From Glutamicibacter sp. JL.03c (lineage in GTDB: Bacteria > Actinomycetota > Actinomycetes > Actinomycetales > Micrococcaceae): DNA of 64,000 nucleotides. Made by a program: the position numbers and the translations under genes. Under the pieces are notes generated by a model. That model was not told the DNA's origin, did no database searches, and saw only the letters and a list, made by a program, of their open reading frames with translations. The stretch covers positions 1,674,001 to 1,738,000 of the forward strand of contig NZ_CP107575.1 in NCBI RefSeq assembly GCF_025854375.1, read 5' to 3'. This document shows positions 36,981-45,037 of this stretch, one piece after another (position 1 is the stretch's first letter; every line of letters begins with the position of its first letter).

Positions 36981-37240
36981 TTAGCTATTGCTGGTTCGAC
37001 AGGAACAAGGTGACGTGCCAACTTGCCGCTTGATGGCTGAACTGAATGCACTTTCGGACGCGTACCCGAGCGACCGGGGCCAGCCAGCGATACGGTGTCA
37101 GACGCGACTGGCCTTGTCTTGGCTTTCAGCATTCGCCAATTAATGAGGTCGGTAGTCGGTGGTGTGCCAGCTATCTCTCGTAATCGTTGCGCAATGGCCG
37201 ATCGTGGCATTGTCGATATCCGTGCCAATTCTCGCAATCC
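36981..37240 (-). pseudogene. Remnant of an AraC-family regulator (C-terminal HTH, frameshifted)
   Basis: On the minus strand, one frame reads LRELARISTMPRSAIAQRLR, then EIAGTPPTTDLINWRMLKAK: the first AraC helix-turn-helix and linker. Homology then continues in a different frame as SLGYASESAFSSAIKRQVGT followed by SPCSCR and a stop at 36981. The second part is the conserved second HTH (normally GY.SESAFSRAFKR..G.SP..YR). A frameshift around 37050-37110 therefore breaks the gene, and upstream a TAG interrupts the frame. Only about 85 C-terminal codons survive. No intact promoter or N-terminal sensor domain was found. The neighbours are also partly decayed. Confidence 0.75.
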
Positions 37241-37365
37241 TGGGGTATTCCCGGGCGTCTAGTGCATGAGTTCGATGATCGAGTAACCGCAAGTTCTCGG
37301 ATAGGCTGGTATGGACTCGTATTTGAGTCGTACTCCCCCGAACTTTCAAGGACTGACTCCAGGAC

Positions 37366-37827
37366 ATGTCTCCAAGCTCTCTTTACCGAACGATCGCGCG
37401 TGCAGAAGCCGTCACCTGGACATTATTGATTTTGGCCATGATTCTCAAGTATGGAATCAAGGTTGGCGACTGGCCCGTTTCTATCGCGGGGTTCATCCAT
37501 GGGTTCGTTTTTCTGACCTATATCGTCGCTGCCATTTTGGTCGGTATGAATCAGCGTTGGGGCAAGGCCCTCATACTCGGAGCGGCCGCGACGTCAGTAG
37601 TTCCATTACTGACGATTCCATTTGATAAGTGGCTTGAACGCAAGGGCAAACTTGTTGGCCAGTGGCGCAAGGAGGCCACTGACCATCCAGCTGATCAGCG
37701 ATGGACCGACTCGTCAATGCGCTGGCTTGTTGCCCGGCCGATGTTGACATCGATCACTCTCTTTATTCTGATCGTTGCGGTTTTCTCGAGCATGCTCGTC
37801 ATGGGTCCGCCCGGCGGTCGAGGCTAA
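37366..37827 (+). CDS. DUF3817 integral membrane protein
   Basis: A 153-residue protein with four hydrophobic segments. It starts YRTIARAEAVTWTLLILAM, contains KYGIKVGDWPVSIAGFIHGF, then FVFLTYIVAAILVG and RWGKALILGAAAT, typical of the DUF3817 family (its N-terminal ~100 residues). The C-terminal extension with a further membrane helix and a GPPGG tail is present. The function is unknown. ATG at 37366 lies within a stretch otherwise made of decayed genes, but the frame is intact and codon use is normal, so it appears functional. Confidence 0.85.
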   Translation: MSPSSLYRTIARAEAVTWTLLILAMILKYGIKVGDWPVSIAGFIHGFVFLTYIVAAILVGMNQRWGKALILGAAATSVVPLLTIPFDKWLERKGKLVGQWRKEATDHPADQRWTDSSMRWLVARPMLTSITLFILIVAVFSSMLVMGPPGGRG

Positions 37828-37893
37828 TCATTCTTCCTCTACGATTCCATGACGGCCCCGACGTCACGGGAAGACTTGGAGCAAGTTTTCTGT

Positions 37894-37933
37894 ACGACCT
37901 ATCCGGTCGATCCCACGGGTTCCGGTAGGTCGT
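37894..37933 (+). terminator. Hairpin downstream of the DUF3817 gene
   Basis: Arms ACGACCTATCCGG (37894-37906) and CCGGTAGGTCGT (37922-37933) pair except for one bulged T, followed by TTCCTATT. It probably ends the DUF3817 transcript and may also serve the decayed transporter on the other strand. Confidence 0.5.
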
Positions 37934-37948
37934 TTCCTATTCCGGAAC

Positions 37949-38774
37949 CTATTCAACTCGTAAAGTCGATGCCGTTTTAATCAAGATGGGGATGGACTTG
38001 ATCGTCACGAGCATGTCCACGAGCTCAACTGGCAATGTAAAGCACAACCAAGGAATTTCGCTTACGCCGCTGACAATGATTTCTCGCAGTGCCCGGGCAG
38101 GAATCCTATAGGAGGATCTTCCAATCAGGTGCGCGCCGAATCCCGTTAGAGGAACGAAGCCACCGAAGATGGTAGCCGCTTCTAGAAGTGTTTCAAACTG
38201 GGGCAGTGCCGAATGGATCTGCGAGCCGACGACACAAGACGGTAACTCCATCATGGCCGGAACCATGCGCAGCTCTGCGCCGTGTTCGACGTGCCGGATG
38301 GCTAGATGCATCTTGGCCAAGAGTTGTGTTCCCAAAGCAATGGCCAACAAATGAACATGAGCAGGACTAAGGCTTCCATGAAAGGGCCAGGTGGGAATAT
38401 CACCAACGAGGGCTTCCCGCTATGAAGTACGTGTAGACAGGGATCAACATCGTTTGAACCACCAGTAGCAGTGGCGTTGCCACAAGAAGCTTCTGGTTCG
38501 CTCCCCCGGCAAGACCCGAAAAGACCATGACATTGTCAACGTAGCGTGCAAGCAAAGGCAAAGTGACTCGGATGGGAACACTTCGGTCAGCCCGGGCGAA
38601 TCTGGTCAACGCGAATACCAATGCACGGACGTCGATGACGTTGGTGATCATGAAGGAAAAGGTGAATCTACGATCCTTGAGTCCCTCTGGATGCTTGGTC
38701 GAAGGCGTGCTCAAGCACGTGATGCAGAGCGCGAGGCCAAGGGAACGGAGCGATGAGACAGCCCGACTAGTCAC
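37949..38774 (-). pseudogene. Decayed SBF/ACR3-type transporter (arsenic-resistance-like)
   Basis: Minus-strand fragments in at least two frames align in order with actinobacterial 'arsenic resistance' bile-acid:Na symporter-fold proteins. First comes KDRRFTFSFMITNVIDVRAL, then VFALTRFARADRSVP and VDNVMVFSGLAGGANQKLL, VATPLLLVVQTMLIPVYTYF, then a stop at 38400. After a frame change come GPFMEALVLLMF, TQLLAKMHLAIRHV, SCVVGSQIHSALPQFETLL, and finally ALREIIVSG and LPVELVDMLVTIKSIPILI, which resemble the FSGATRNSL and TQTLVELVGM blocks with a deletion between. Typical conserved residues are also changed (for example ARYVD for APCVD). The first ~40 codons are not recognisable. It cannot make a working transporter. 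Confidence 0.78.
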
Positions 38775-39023
38775 TCAGCCATGGCAGTGCGATGCCAGGT
38801 GCGCAGCAGGCTGCCATGGACACCACATGGACCTAGATGTGCAGTCTATTCGTCCACGCCGTGAACGTTAGCGAGAACGTCACGCTCCGATACCGGTGGT
38901 GCTAGTAACGGTTGTTCGGGGCGAAGGTCCCGGAAGCTCCCCCAAGAAGCTGTGTTGGAGGCAACAGGCACTTTGGCCCGCCCGACGCGAATAGTTTCAT
39001 GACTGCTTCTCTATCATGAGTAC

Positions 39024-39407
39024 ATGAAGCAAAGTTTGAGCAGGTGGCCGTGGCTGGCAGTCATAGATGCAGTCCTCATCATCCTTTTCGCCTTGCTGGG
39101 TCGCAGGGAACACGAGCACGGGCTGGATATCGGCGGAATCCTCATGACCGCCCTTCCATTCCTCATCGCCTATGTACTCATGACAGTGCTCTCGCGTCCG
39201 TGGCTGACGATCAACAAGATCTGGCCCACGGGCTTACTGGTCTGGCTAGGCACTGTTGTCCTCGGGATGGCCCTGAGGCTTCTGATGGGCAAAACTGCTG
39301 CCATCTCATTCGTCATTGTCACCCTGATTGTTCTCGGGGTGTTCCTGCTAGGTCGACGTGGAATCAGCTCGTTGATCGCCAAGCGATTACAGCAGCAAAA
39401 GTCCTAG
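39024..39407 (+). CDS. DUF3054 membrane protein
   Basis: A 127-residue protein with four transmembrane helices. It shows WLAVIDAVLIILFALLGRRE, then HEHG, INKIWPTGLLVWLGTVVLG and MALRLLMGKTAAISFVIVTL, all typical of the DUF3054 family. The function is unknown. The 3' end overlaps the convergent gene on the minus strand by about 20 bases. The 249 bases upstream hold nothing recognisable apart from presumed promoter sequence and possibly the lost 5' part of the decayed transporter. Confidence 0.87.
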   Translation: MKQSLSRWPWLAVIDAVLIILFALLGRREHEHGLDIGGILMTALPFLIAYVLMTVLSRPWLTINKIWPTGLLVWLGTVVLGMALRLLMGKTAAISFVIVTLIVLGVFLLGRRGISSLIAKRLQQQKS

Positions 39408-39929
39408 CCCGTACGATGCCGCAGCGACCAGGCCGCTGGAGAAGGTCCCCAAGATAAATTGTTCGGCAGCGCGGTGGTCTTTCAATTCTGAGAAGCGTCC
39501 GAGCCCCTTGATGGCCAGAACGACCGCGATGCCTTCTGGCCAGCCGGCCCATAAGGTGCTGACAATAGCTGCTCGCTCCAGGAGTCCGATCCATAGCCCG
39601 CCTCGGAGCGGTGATGGGTCGGACTCTTCTTTGTTAAGCTCGGAATCATTCTTGGTGGCCAGTCGGAAGACGAGTTCGGTGAAGGGTCCGCCAAAACTTA
39701 CTGCGAAGATGCCTGAGAGCATCACGACGTAGAACGCCGGAATTTGGGAAGGCAGGCCATTTGCGCCAGTCGCAGCCGACAGCACTGCAGAAGTTACGGC
39801 CAAGAGACCGGAGGCCACGATGAGAACTTCACGCCACCGTGCTCGTTTGCCTATTGCATAACCAAGATATGCGGCGAGGCAAGACAAGACGGTTGCTAGA
39901 CTCAGGCTCCCCCAGGCAATCCACAACAT
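39387..39929 (-). CDS. Membrane protein, partner of the SatD-like gene
   Basis: A 180-residue protein with about four or five transmembrane helices. The conserved-looking C-terminal half reads GLWIGLLERAAIVSTLWAGW, then PEGIAVVLAIKGLGRFSELK and AAEQFILGTFSSGLVAA. I do not assign a named family. The gene begins directly after the stop of the SatD-like gene (no spacer), so the two are co-translated and probably act together. Its last ~20 bases overlap the convergent DUF3054 gene. Confidence 0.75.
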   Translation of the reverse strand: MLWIAWGSLSLATVLSCLAAYLGYAIGKRARWREVLIVASGLLAVTSAVLSAATGANGLPSQIPAFYVVMLSGIFAVSFGGPFTELVFRLATKNDSELNKEESDPSPLRGGLWIGLLERAAIVSTLWAGWPEGIAVVLAIKGLGRFSELKDHRAAEQFILGTFSSGLVAAASYGLGLLLL

Positions 39930-40526
39930 CTACGACTCCCCTAGCATTTTGAGCTGGCGAGTCAGCGACTTCGCCGCCTCGTCCATCATCCGATTCGCCT
40001 CGAACCATAGCGCGGCAGACAGACGAGATGAGACTGCCTGCTGGGTGATCCCCAATTCCTTGGCGATCTGTTGCTGCGTCAATCCTTCATCTGCCAAGGT
40101 GCCGGCCTCCCAGGCGGTAGCCCTGCGCTTGGAGACTATGCAGGCCGTTAATTGAAGCTCAGCTTCCAACCTTGTGGCTTCATGGGATGGACCATGAACA
40201 GCCAGATGCGCATTGGTGTTCTTGGAACGCTCAACTGCAACTCGTGCGTATTCGAAGGCGGGCCCGCGGCCAGCCCTTGTCTCTTTGGGTAGCGGCGTTT
40301 CAACCTGTCCGAATCCCAGGCCGACACTCCAGTCCCCCGATGCAGCCATCATGACGGCCAGACGAATCGCTTCCGAAGCATCGTCCAAGACAGCTTGAAC
40401 CTCATCGCCAGCAGTACGCTGGAAGGGGCGGATAACCGGAACGGTCGCGTTGGCCTGCTCAATGAGCGCTTGTACTTTGTCTTCCGATGATCGGGAGCGA
40501 CGTTGGTCGATGGTCAGAACTATCAT
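39930..40526 (-). CDS. SatD-family protein with C-terminal helix-turn-helix
   Basis: A 198-residue protein. The N-terminal part (IVLTIDQRRSRSSEDKVQAL, PFQRTAGDEVQAVLDD, SVGLGFGQVETPLP, RAGRGPAFEYARVA) matches SatD-like proteins, which resemble nucleotide-cyclase-like folds by pattern. The C-terminal 50 residues are an HTH (GLTQQQIAKELGITQQAVSS). ATG at 40526 is preferred to a more distant upstream start, but no ribosome site is obvious, so the mRNA may be leaderless or start six codons earlier. It is followed with no gap by a membrane-protein gene and is divergent from the Lrp-type gene. The biological role is unknown. Confidence 0.72.
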   Translation of the reverse strand: MIVLTIDQRRSRSSEDKVQALIEQANATVPVIRPFQRTAGDEVQAVLDDASEAIRLAVMMAASGDWSVGLGFGQVETPLPKETRAGRGPAFEYARVAVERSKNTNAHLAVHGPSHEATRLEAELQLTACIVSKRRATAWEAGTLADEGLTQQQIAKELGITQQAVSSRLSAALWFEANRMMDEAAKSLTRQLKMLGES

Positions 40527-40543
40527 AGAACAACCATAAAACA

Positions 40544-40561
40544 TAGTAGAGTAAAATACTA
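40544..40561. promoter_or_regulatory. Possible operator (inverted repeat TAGTA-N8-TACTA)
   Basis: An inverted repeat TAGTA/TACTA (40544-40548 and 40557-40561) sits in the AT-rich gap between the divergent SatD-like and Lrp-type genes, 18 bases upstream of the chosen SatD-like start. The position fits autoregulation by the SatD-like HTH, but this is only a pattern observation. Confidence 0.3.
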
Positions 40562-40687
40562 ATTTTAAAACTTGTAGAAATGAAATCGCGACAATGGATC
40601 GGACTCGCTCGGGCTGCATTTTCGACTAGAGTTGAAACTAAGTTATCGGTCTTCAGTTCGGGGACTCACGTAGTGAAAGGCGCAGCA

Positions 40688-40969
40688 ATGGTTACCGCAT
40701 TCGTCATGATTCAGACGGCAACTGACAGCATCCCGGAGTGTGCTCAGCAGATATCCGCAATTTCCGGGATTAGCGAGGTCTATTCTGTTGCCGGAGATTG
40801 GGACTTGATTGCAGTAGCCCGCGTGCACAAGCATGAGGATCTGGCCGAGGTGATCGCCAATAAGCTTTCCAAGATTCCGGGCATCCGTGGAACCCAGACA
40901 CATATCGCGTTCCGGGCTTACTCGGATCACGACCTGGAAGCGGCTTTTTCGCTGGGGTTGGATGACTAA
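40688..40969 (+). CDS. Stand-alone Lrp/AsnC ligand-binding (RAM) domain protein
   Basis: A 93-residue protein consisting only of the RAM effector domain of Lrp/AsnC regulators: FVMIQTATDSIPECAQQISA, then EVYSVAGDWDLIAVARV and GIRGTQTHIAFRAYS. There is no DNA-binding domain. ATG at 40688 is preceded by AAAGG. Such orphan RAM proteins occur next to trpD and ctaE in related actinobacteria and may bind amino acids or form mixed oligomers with full Lrp proteins. A bidirectional hairpin separates it from convergent trpD. Confidence 0.85.
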   Translation: MVTAFVMIQTATDSIPECAQQISAISGISEVYSVAGDWDLIAVARVHKHEDLAEVIANKLSKIPGIRGTQTHIAFRAYSDHDLEAAFSLGLDD

Positions 40970-40984
40970 CGCTCCAGTGCCCCG

Positions 40985-41036
40985 AAGGACGGGTTCTGAT
41001 TGCAGCTTGTATCAGCTGCAACCAGAACCCGTCCTT
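40985..41036. terminator. Bidirectional hairpin terminator
   Basis: A perfect 14-bp outer stem (40985-40998 with 41023-41036) is continued by an inner stem around TGCAGCT/AGCTGCA. It lies between the convergent Lrp-type gene and trpD and is followed by GTTT on the plus strand. Confidence 0.75.
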
Positions 41037-41051
41037 GTTTAATCTAGGGTT

Positions 41052-42119
41052 CTACTCCCCTACGATTTGCTGCGTCGTGTCCGCCCATTTTTCAAGGACG
41101 GACTTGGCAGCACCAGAGTCAATCGAGATTGCGGCCTTCTGGAGCGCGCTCTTCATGCGCTCAACGAAGTTGCCCTCACTGGATTCGTCGTAGGCAACCA
41201 TTCCTGCGGCAGCATTCAGCAAAACAGCATCCCGAACCGGCCCTTCGGCCCCGGAAACGATCTGCCTGACAACCTGAGCGTTATGTAGGGCGTCTGCGCC
41301 GCGCAACTGCTCGATGGTTGCCCGCGAGATTCCTAGATCCTGGGCATCGAAAGTGAACTCATCGACTCGCCCATCGCGTACTTCCCATACGCGATTGGCT
41401 GAGGTCGTGGTGAGCTCGTCCAATCCGTCATTTCCTCGGAATACCAGGCCGCGGGAGCCACGGCTGGCCAGGACGCCAGCCATGATCGGAGCCATGACCG
41501 GGTCCGAGCAGCCGATCGCGGAAGAACTTGGCAATGCTGGATTCGTCAGCGGGCCCATGAAGTTGAATGCAGTGGGCACGCGAAGCTGACGCCGAGCGAC
41601 GGCGACGTGGCGCATTGAGGGGTGGAAGACATTGGCGAAGCAGAACGCAATGCCAACTTTGTTGTAAACCTCTACAAGCCTCTCGATTGGTACATCAAGT
41701 CGCACACCCAGAGCTTCGAGGACATCCGCCGAACCCGAGGACGATGAGGAGGCCCGGTTGCCGTGTTTAACTATGTTGATGCCGGCGCCTGCGCACACCA
41801 GGGTGGCCATCGTCGAGATATTCACGGTGTTCTGTCGGTCGCCTCCGGTTCCCACAATATCCAGGGTTTGTGCCTGGATGCTTAGCGGCTTGGCGTTGGC
41901 AACCATGGAATCAACGAGGCCGGTGAGTTCGGCAACGGTTTCGCCCTTCGAGCGCAGGGCAACAAGGAACCCGGCGATTTGAACGTCGCTCGCCTCGCCG
42001 CTCATGATCTCATTCATGGCCCACGCTGCCTGAACGCGGCTGAGATCGCCACCGCCAATCAGGGTGGCCAAGAGATCTGGCCAGGTTGGGAACTTTTCGT
42101 TTTCAAGGCTCGTTGACAC
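41052..42119 (-). CDS. trpD: Anthranilate phosphoribosyltransferase
   Basis: A ~355-residue enzyme transferring phosphoribose from PRPP to anthranilate in tryptophan synthesis. Motifs are [20 protein letters not shown] (PRPP binding), [20 protein letters not shown] (metal and anthranilate site), [15 protein letters not shown] and [11 protein letters not shown]. The frame is open back to 42386, but the extra N-terminal part looks unlike TrpD. The GTG at 42119 gives a normal length and starts just before the family's helical domain; the ribosome site is weak, so the start is tentative. It is separated from the other trp genes and adjoins the respiratory genes, as in mycobacteria. Confidence 0.9.
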   Translation of the reverse strand: MSTSLENEKFPTWPDLLATLIGGGDLSRVQAAWAMNEIMSGEASDVQIAGFLVALRSKGETVAELTGLVDSMVANAKPLSIQAQTLDIVGTGGDRQNTVNISTMATLVCAGAGINIVKHGNRASSSSSGSADVLEALGVRLDVPIERLVEVYNKVGIAFCFANVFHPSMRHVAVARRQLRVPTAFNFMGPLTNPALPSSSAIGCSDPVMAPIMAGVLASRGSRGLVFRGNDGLDELTTTSANRVWEVRDGRVDEFTFDAQDLGISRATIEQLRGADALHNAQVVRQIVSGAEGPVRDAVLLNAAAGMVAYDESSEGNFVERMKSALQKAAISIDSGAAKSVLEKWADTTQQIVGE

Positions 42120-42270
42120 AAATGAAAGCCTATCGAGCAAGCAGTCGCAGACCCAATTCATGTCATCGATTGATGTGTCACAAGTCGCTAAAAACCTAGT
42201 ATTTCTGGGGATAAATAGGGCACAGGAATGTTGCATAAATGAATGTTTCGCTCGACTCGCCGAATCAAGC

Positions 42271-42298
42271 TCTACGAATTGTAGAAAGAGTTTTCTAC
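42271..42298. promoter_or_regulatory. Stacked inverted repeats in the trpD-ctaE gap
   Basis: TCTAC-N5-GTAGA (42271-42285) overlaps a second, perfect repeat GTAGAAA-N4-TTTCTAC (42281-42298), giving three evenly spaced half-sites. They lie about 110-135 bases upstream of ctaE and 150-180 bases upstream of trpD in an AT-rich gap, so they could be an operator for either gene. There is no T-tract. Confidence 0.4.
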
Positions 42299-42405
42299 GT
42301 ACTTCCGCGTGTTTCCGCGGTTGTTGTCGATATGTGGCGCAAAAAACCTCCGACAACGCCTTTCTGCATTGGTATCTGAGGGGCATTTAGAGACATAATG
42401 TCAGT

Positions 42406-43044
42406 GTGACAACTGCGACTCATGCCCCAAATACGACGGCGCCTCATGCGCCGAACCGCCCAAACATGGTGTCGGTGGGAACGATGGTGTGGCTCTCCAG
42501 CGAGCTCATGTTCTTCGCCGCCCTCTTCGCCATGTATTTCAGCCTCCGGGCTGCCGCGCCCGAACTATGGGCGACTGAAACTGCCAAACTTAACGTGCCG
42601 TTTGCGCTGGTTAACACCCTGATTCTGGTTTCCAGCTCGTTCTCGTGCCAGCTTGGTGTGTTCCGTGCTGAAGAATTCAAGCCTCGCCGTTCCGGTGGAC
42701 TGTTCAACTTCAAGGAATGGGGAATGATCGAATGGTTCATTCTTACCTTCATCCTTGGCGCCATCTTCGTCTCGGTCCAGGCTTATGAATACGTCACCCT
42801 CGTTCACGAGGGCGTAGCACTGAACTCGAACTCCTACGCTTCGGCCTTCTACATGACCACCGGCTTCCACGGCATTCACGTCACCGGTGGCCTGATTGCA
42901 TTCCTGCTGATCATTGGTCGTGCAATGCTGGCTAAGAAGTTTGGCCACTTCGAAGCAACGGGTTCCATCGTTGTGTCCTACTACTGGCACTTCGTTGACG
43001 TTGTTTGGATCGCGCTGTTTGCGATCATCTACTTCCTGAAGTAG
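42406..43044 (+). CDS. ctaE: Cytochrome c oxidase subunit III
   Basis: A 212-residue membrane subunit of the aa3 oxidase with five transmembrane helices. It has [20 protein letters not shown] at the N terminus, [15 protein letters not shown] in the middle and [15 protein letters not shown] at the C terminus. The GTG at 42406 begins the only reasonable frame. It is first in the ctaE-qcrC-qcrA-qcrB operon, which in Actinobacteria encodes parts of a bcc-aa3 supercomplex. The upstream gap to trpD holds inverted repeats that may regulate it. Confidence 0.96.
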   Translation: MTTATHAPNTTAPHAPNRPNMVSVGTMVWLSSELMFFAALFAMYFSLRAAAPELWATETAKLNVPFALVNTLILVSSSFSCQLGVFRAEEFKPRRSGGLFNFKEWGMIEWFILTFILGAIFVSVQAYEYVTLVHEGVALNSNSYASAFYMTTGFHGIHVTGGLIAFLLIIGRAMLAKKFGHFEATGSIVVSYYWHFVDVVWIALFAIIYFLK

Positions 43045-43120
43045 CAACTTTTAGTCATTAGTTGCCACAACGAGAAGTACGGCAACACCACACCAAAGAA
43101 ACTAAGTGAGGAACCAGCAA

Positions 43121-43915
43121 GTGAAGGCTCTTTCGAAAAAGCGCCGCCACCCGCTCGCCGCTGTGGCCCTGCTTCTGTTTGGATTGCTGATTACCGGCAG
43201 TCTCTACACCGCAGCAGGAAACATCAGCGAAGCGAAGGCCGCTGAGACCACCGCAGCATCGCAGACCGATGTTGACGAAGGTCAGAAGCTTTTCGTCGCG
43301 AACTGCGCTACTTGCCACGGCATGCACGCTGAAGGTTCGGACTCCGGTCCTTCGCTGATTGGCGTTGGCGCCGCATCTGTTGACTTCCAGGTCGGTACCG
43401 GCCGTATGCCAATGCAGATGCAGGGCCCTCAGGCCCAGGTCAAGCCAGTTCAGTTCGACGACAAGCAGATCTCCCAGTTGGCTGCATATGTTGCCAGCCT
43501 GGGTGCAGGTCCAGCGATCCCGGATGAGGAATACCTCGACACCACCAAGGGCGATGCAGCTCACGGTGGAACCGTCTTCCGCGTGAACTGCGCAATGTGC
43601 CACAACGCGGCAGCAGCCGGTGGTGCTTTGACCCGAGGCAAGTTCGCTCCGACCTTGACCGGCGTAACCGAGAAGCACATCTACGAAGCGATGGCTACCG
43701 GCCCACAGAACATGCCAGTGTTCAACGACTCGAACATCACCCCAGATGAGAAGCGTGACGTGATCACCTTCCTGAAGACCATTGAAGCTAATGGTTCCGC
43801 TGGCGGTGCAGCCCTGGGCTCGCTGGGTCCAGTTGCTGAAGGCCTGTTCACCTGGACCGCAGGTCTGGGCATCATCATCGCCTTCACCATTTGGTTGACC
43901 TCGCGTCCTTCCTAA
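43121..43915 (+). CDS. qcrC: Di-haem cytochrome c of the bc complex (QcrC)
   Basis: A 264-residue membrane-anchored cytochrome with an N-terminal membrane segment (PLAAVALLLFGLLITGS), two haem-c sites, CATCH and CAMCH, and a C-terminal transmembrane helix (GLGIIIAFTIWLTS). The di-haem form lets the bc complex pass electrons directly to the aa3 oxidase without a soluble cytochrome c, the actinobacterial arrangement. The GTG at 43121 is preferred to the GTG five codons upstream because GAGGA lies just before it. Confidence 0.95.
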   Translation: MKALSKKRRHPLAAVALLLFGLLITGSLYTAAGNISEAKAAETTAASQTDVDEGQKLFVANCATCHGMHAEGSDSGPSLIGVGAASVDFQVGTGRMPMQMQGPQAQVKPVQFDDKQISQLAAYVASLGAGPAIPDEEYLDTTKGDAAHGGTVFRVNCAMCHNAAAAGGALTRGKFAPTLTGVTEKHIYEAMATGPQNMPVFNDSNITPDEKRDVITFLKTIEANGSAGGAALGSLGPVAEGLFTWTAGLGIIIAFTIWLTSRPS

Positions 43916-43985
43916 GGCAAACCACGGCATAGGCCGTAACCATCACTACGTACATAAATTCCTAACAGAAGGATGAGAGAGAAAC

Positions 43986-45035
43986 ATGGGCGACCATAGT
44001 CACGGCAGTCCCGAAAACTCGGGCACCGTTGCTAAGGCTGACGATGTAGCTCAGGATCGTTTCCCCGATCCGGGCTTGCCACCCCATCGTCCGCGTCTCG
44101 CAGACCGCGATCCGCGCGCAGCCAAGCGACATGAGCGTCAAGTAGCGCTCCTATTTACCATCTCCATCATCGGCACGCTCTTCTTCTTCGTGGCCTACTT
44201 CGTCCTGGGCCGCCTGGGCGAGATGTCTTTCGCTGAACTGCGTGTGCAGAACGCTGCACTGGGCCTGGGCACCGCATTCGCGATGCTCGGTATCGGTGTA
44301 GGTATTGTTCACTGGGCAAAGACGCTGATGCCGGATCACGAGCTCATGGAAATGCGCCACGAGATCCGCTCGGAAGAAGACCGCCAGGATGCAGTCGAGA
44401 TCGTAGATACCGTTCTTGAAGAATCCGGTATCAAGCGTCGTCCGCTGATCCGCAACACCCTGATCGGTGCCATCGCCTTGGCCCCGATTCCGGCAATCTT
44501 CATGTTCCGCGATCTGGATCGCACCGGTAAGACCGCGAACCAGATGATTGATTCCCTGCGCCACACCATGTGGGACACGGGCATCCGTTTGACCCGCGAT
44601 CCATCCGGCACCCCGATCAAGGCTTCGGATGTCCAGATCGGCTCCGCTTTCCACGTTGTCCCAGAGGGCATCAACGAAACCGAGAACCCGCTGAACGAGA
44701 AGGCCAAGGCCGTTGTTCTGCTGATGCGTATGGATCCAGCAGAAATGAACATCTCCGAGGGCCGCGAAGACTGGAACGTCGACGGCATCGTCGCCTACTC
44801 CAAGATCTGCACCCACGTTGGTTGCCCGATCGCGCTGTACGAGCAGCACACGCACCACCTGCTGTGCCCTTGCCACCAGTCGACCTTCGACTTGACTCAG
44901 GAATGCAAGGTCATCTTCGGCCCAGCTGGTCACGCACTTCCACAGCTGCCAATTACCGTGGACTCCGAAGGCTACCTGGTCGCCCAGAGCGACTTCCATG
45001 AGCCTGTCGGCCCAGCCTATTGGGAGCGTGGTTAA
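43986..45035 (+). CDS. qcrA: Rieske iron-sulfur subunit of the bc complex (QcrA)
   Basis: A 349-residue protein with three N-terminal transmembrane helices (about residues 55-185), typical of the actinobacterial Rieske protein. It also has a soluble [2Fe-2S] domain carrying CTHVGCP and CPCHQSTFDL, which supply the Cys/His ligands. It takes electrons from menaquinol and passes them to QcrC. The polar N-terminal extension (about 50 residues) is cytoplasmic. ATG follows GAGAGA. The stop lies three bases before the qcrB start. Confidence 0.96.
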   Translation: MGDHSHGSPENSGTVAKADDVAQDRFPDPGLPPHRPRLADRDPRAAKRHERQVALLFTISIIGTLFFFVAYFVLGRLGEMSFAELRVQNAALGLGTAFAMLGIGVGIVHWAKTLMPDHELMEMRHEIRSEEDRQDAVEIVDTVLEESGIKRRPLIRNTLIGAIALAPIPAIFMFRDLDRTGKTANQMIDSLRHTMWDTGIRLTRDPSGTPIKASDVQIGSAFHVVPEGINETENPLNEKAKAVVLLMRMDPAEMNISEGREDWNVDGIVAYSKICTHVGCPIALYEQHTHHLLCPCHQSTFDLTQECKVIFGPAGHALPQLPITVDSEGYLVAQSDFHEPVGPAYWERG

Positions 45036-45037
45036 TC

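Noticed and set aside
42120-42386. Extended N terminus of TrpD back to 42386
   Set aside because: The extra 89 codons do not resemble TrpD and would fill nearly all of the promoter gap shared with ctaE.
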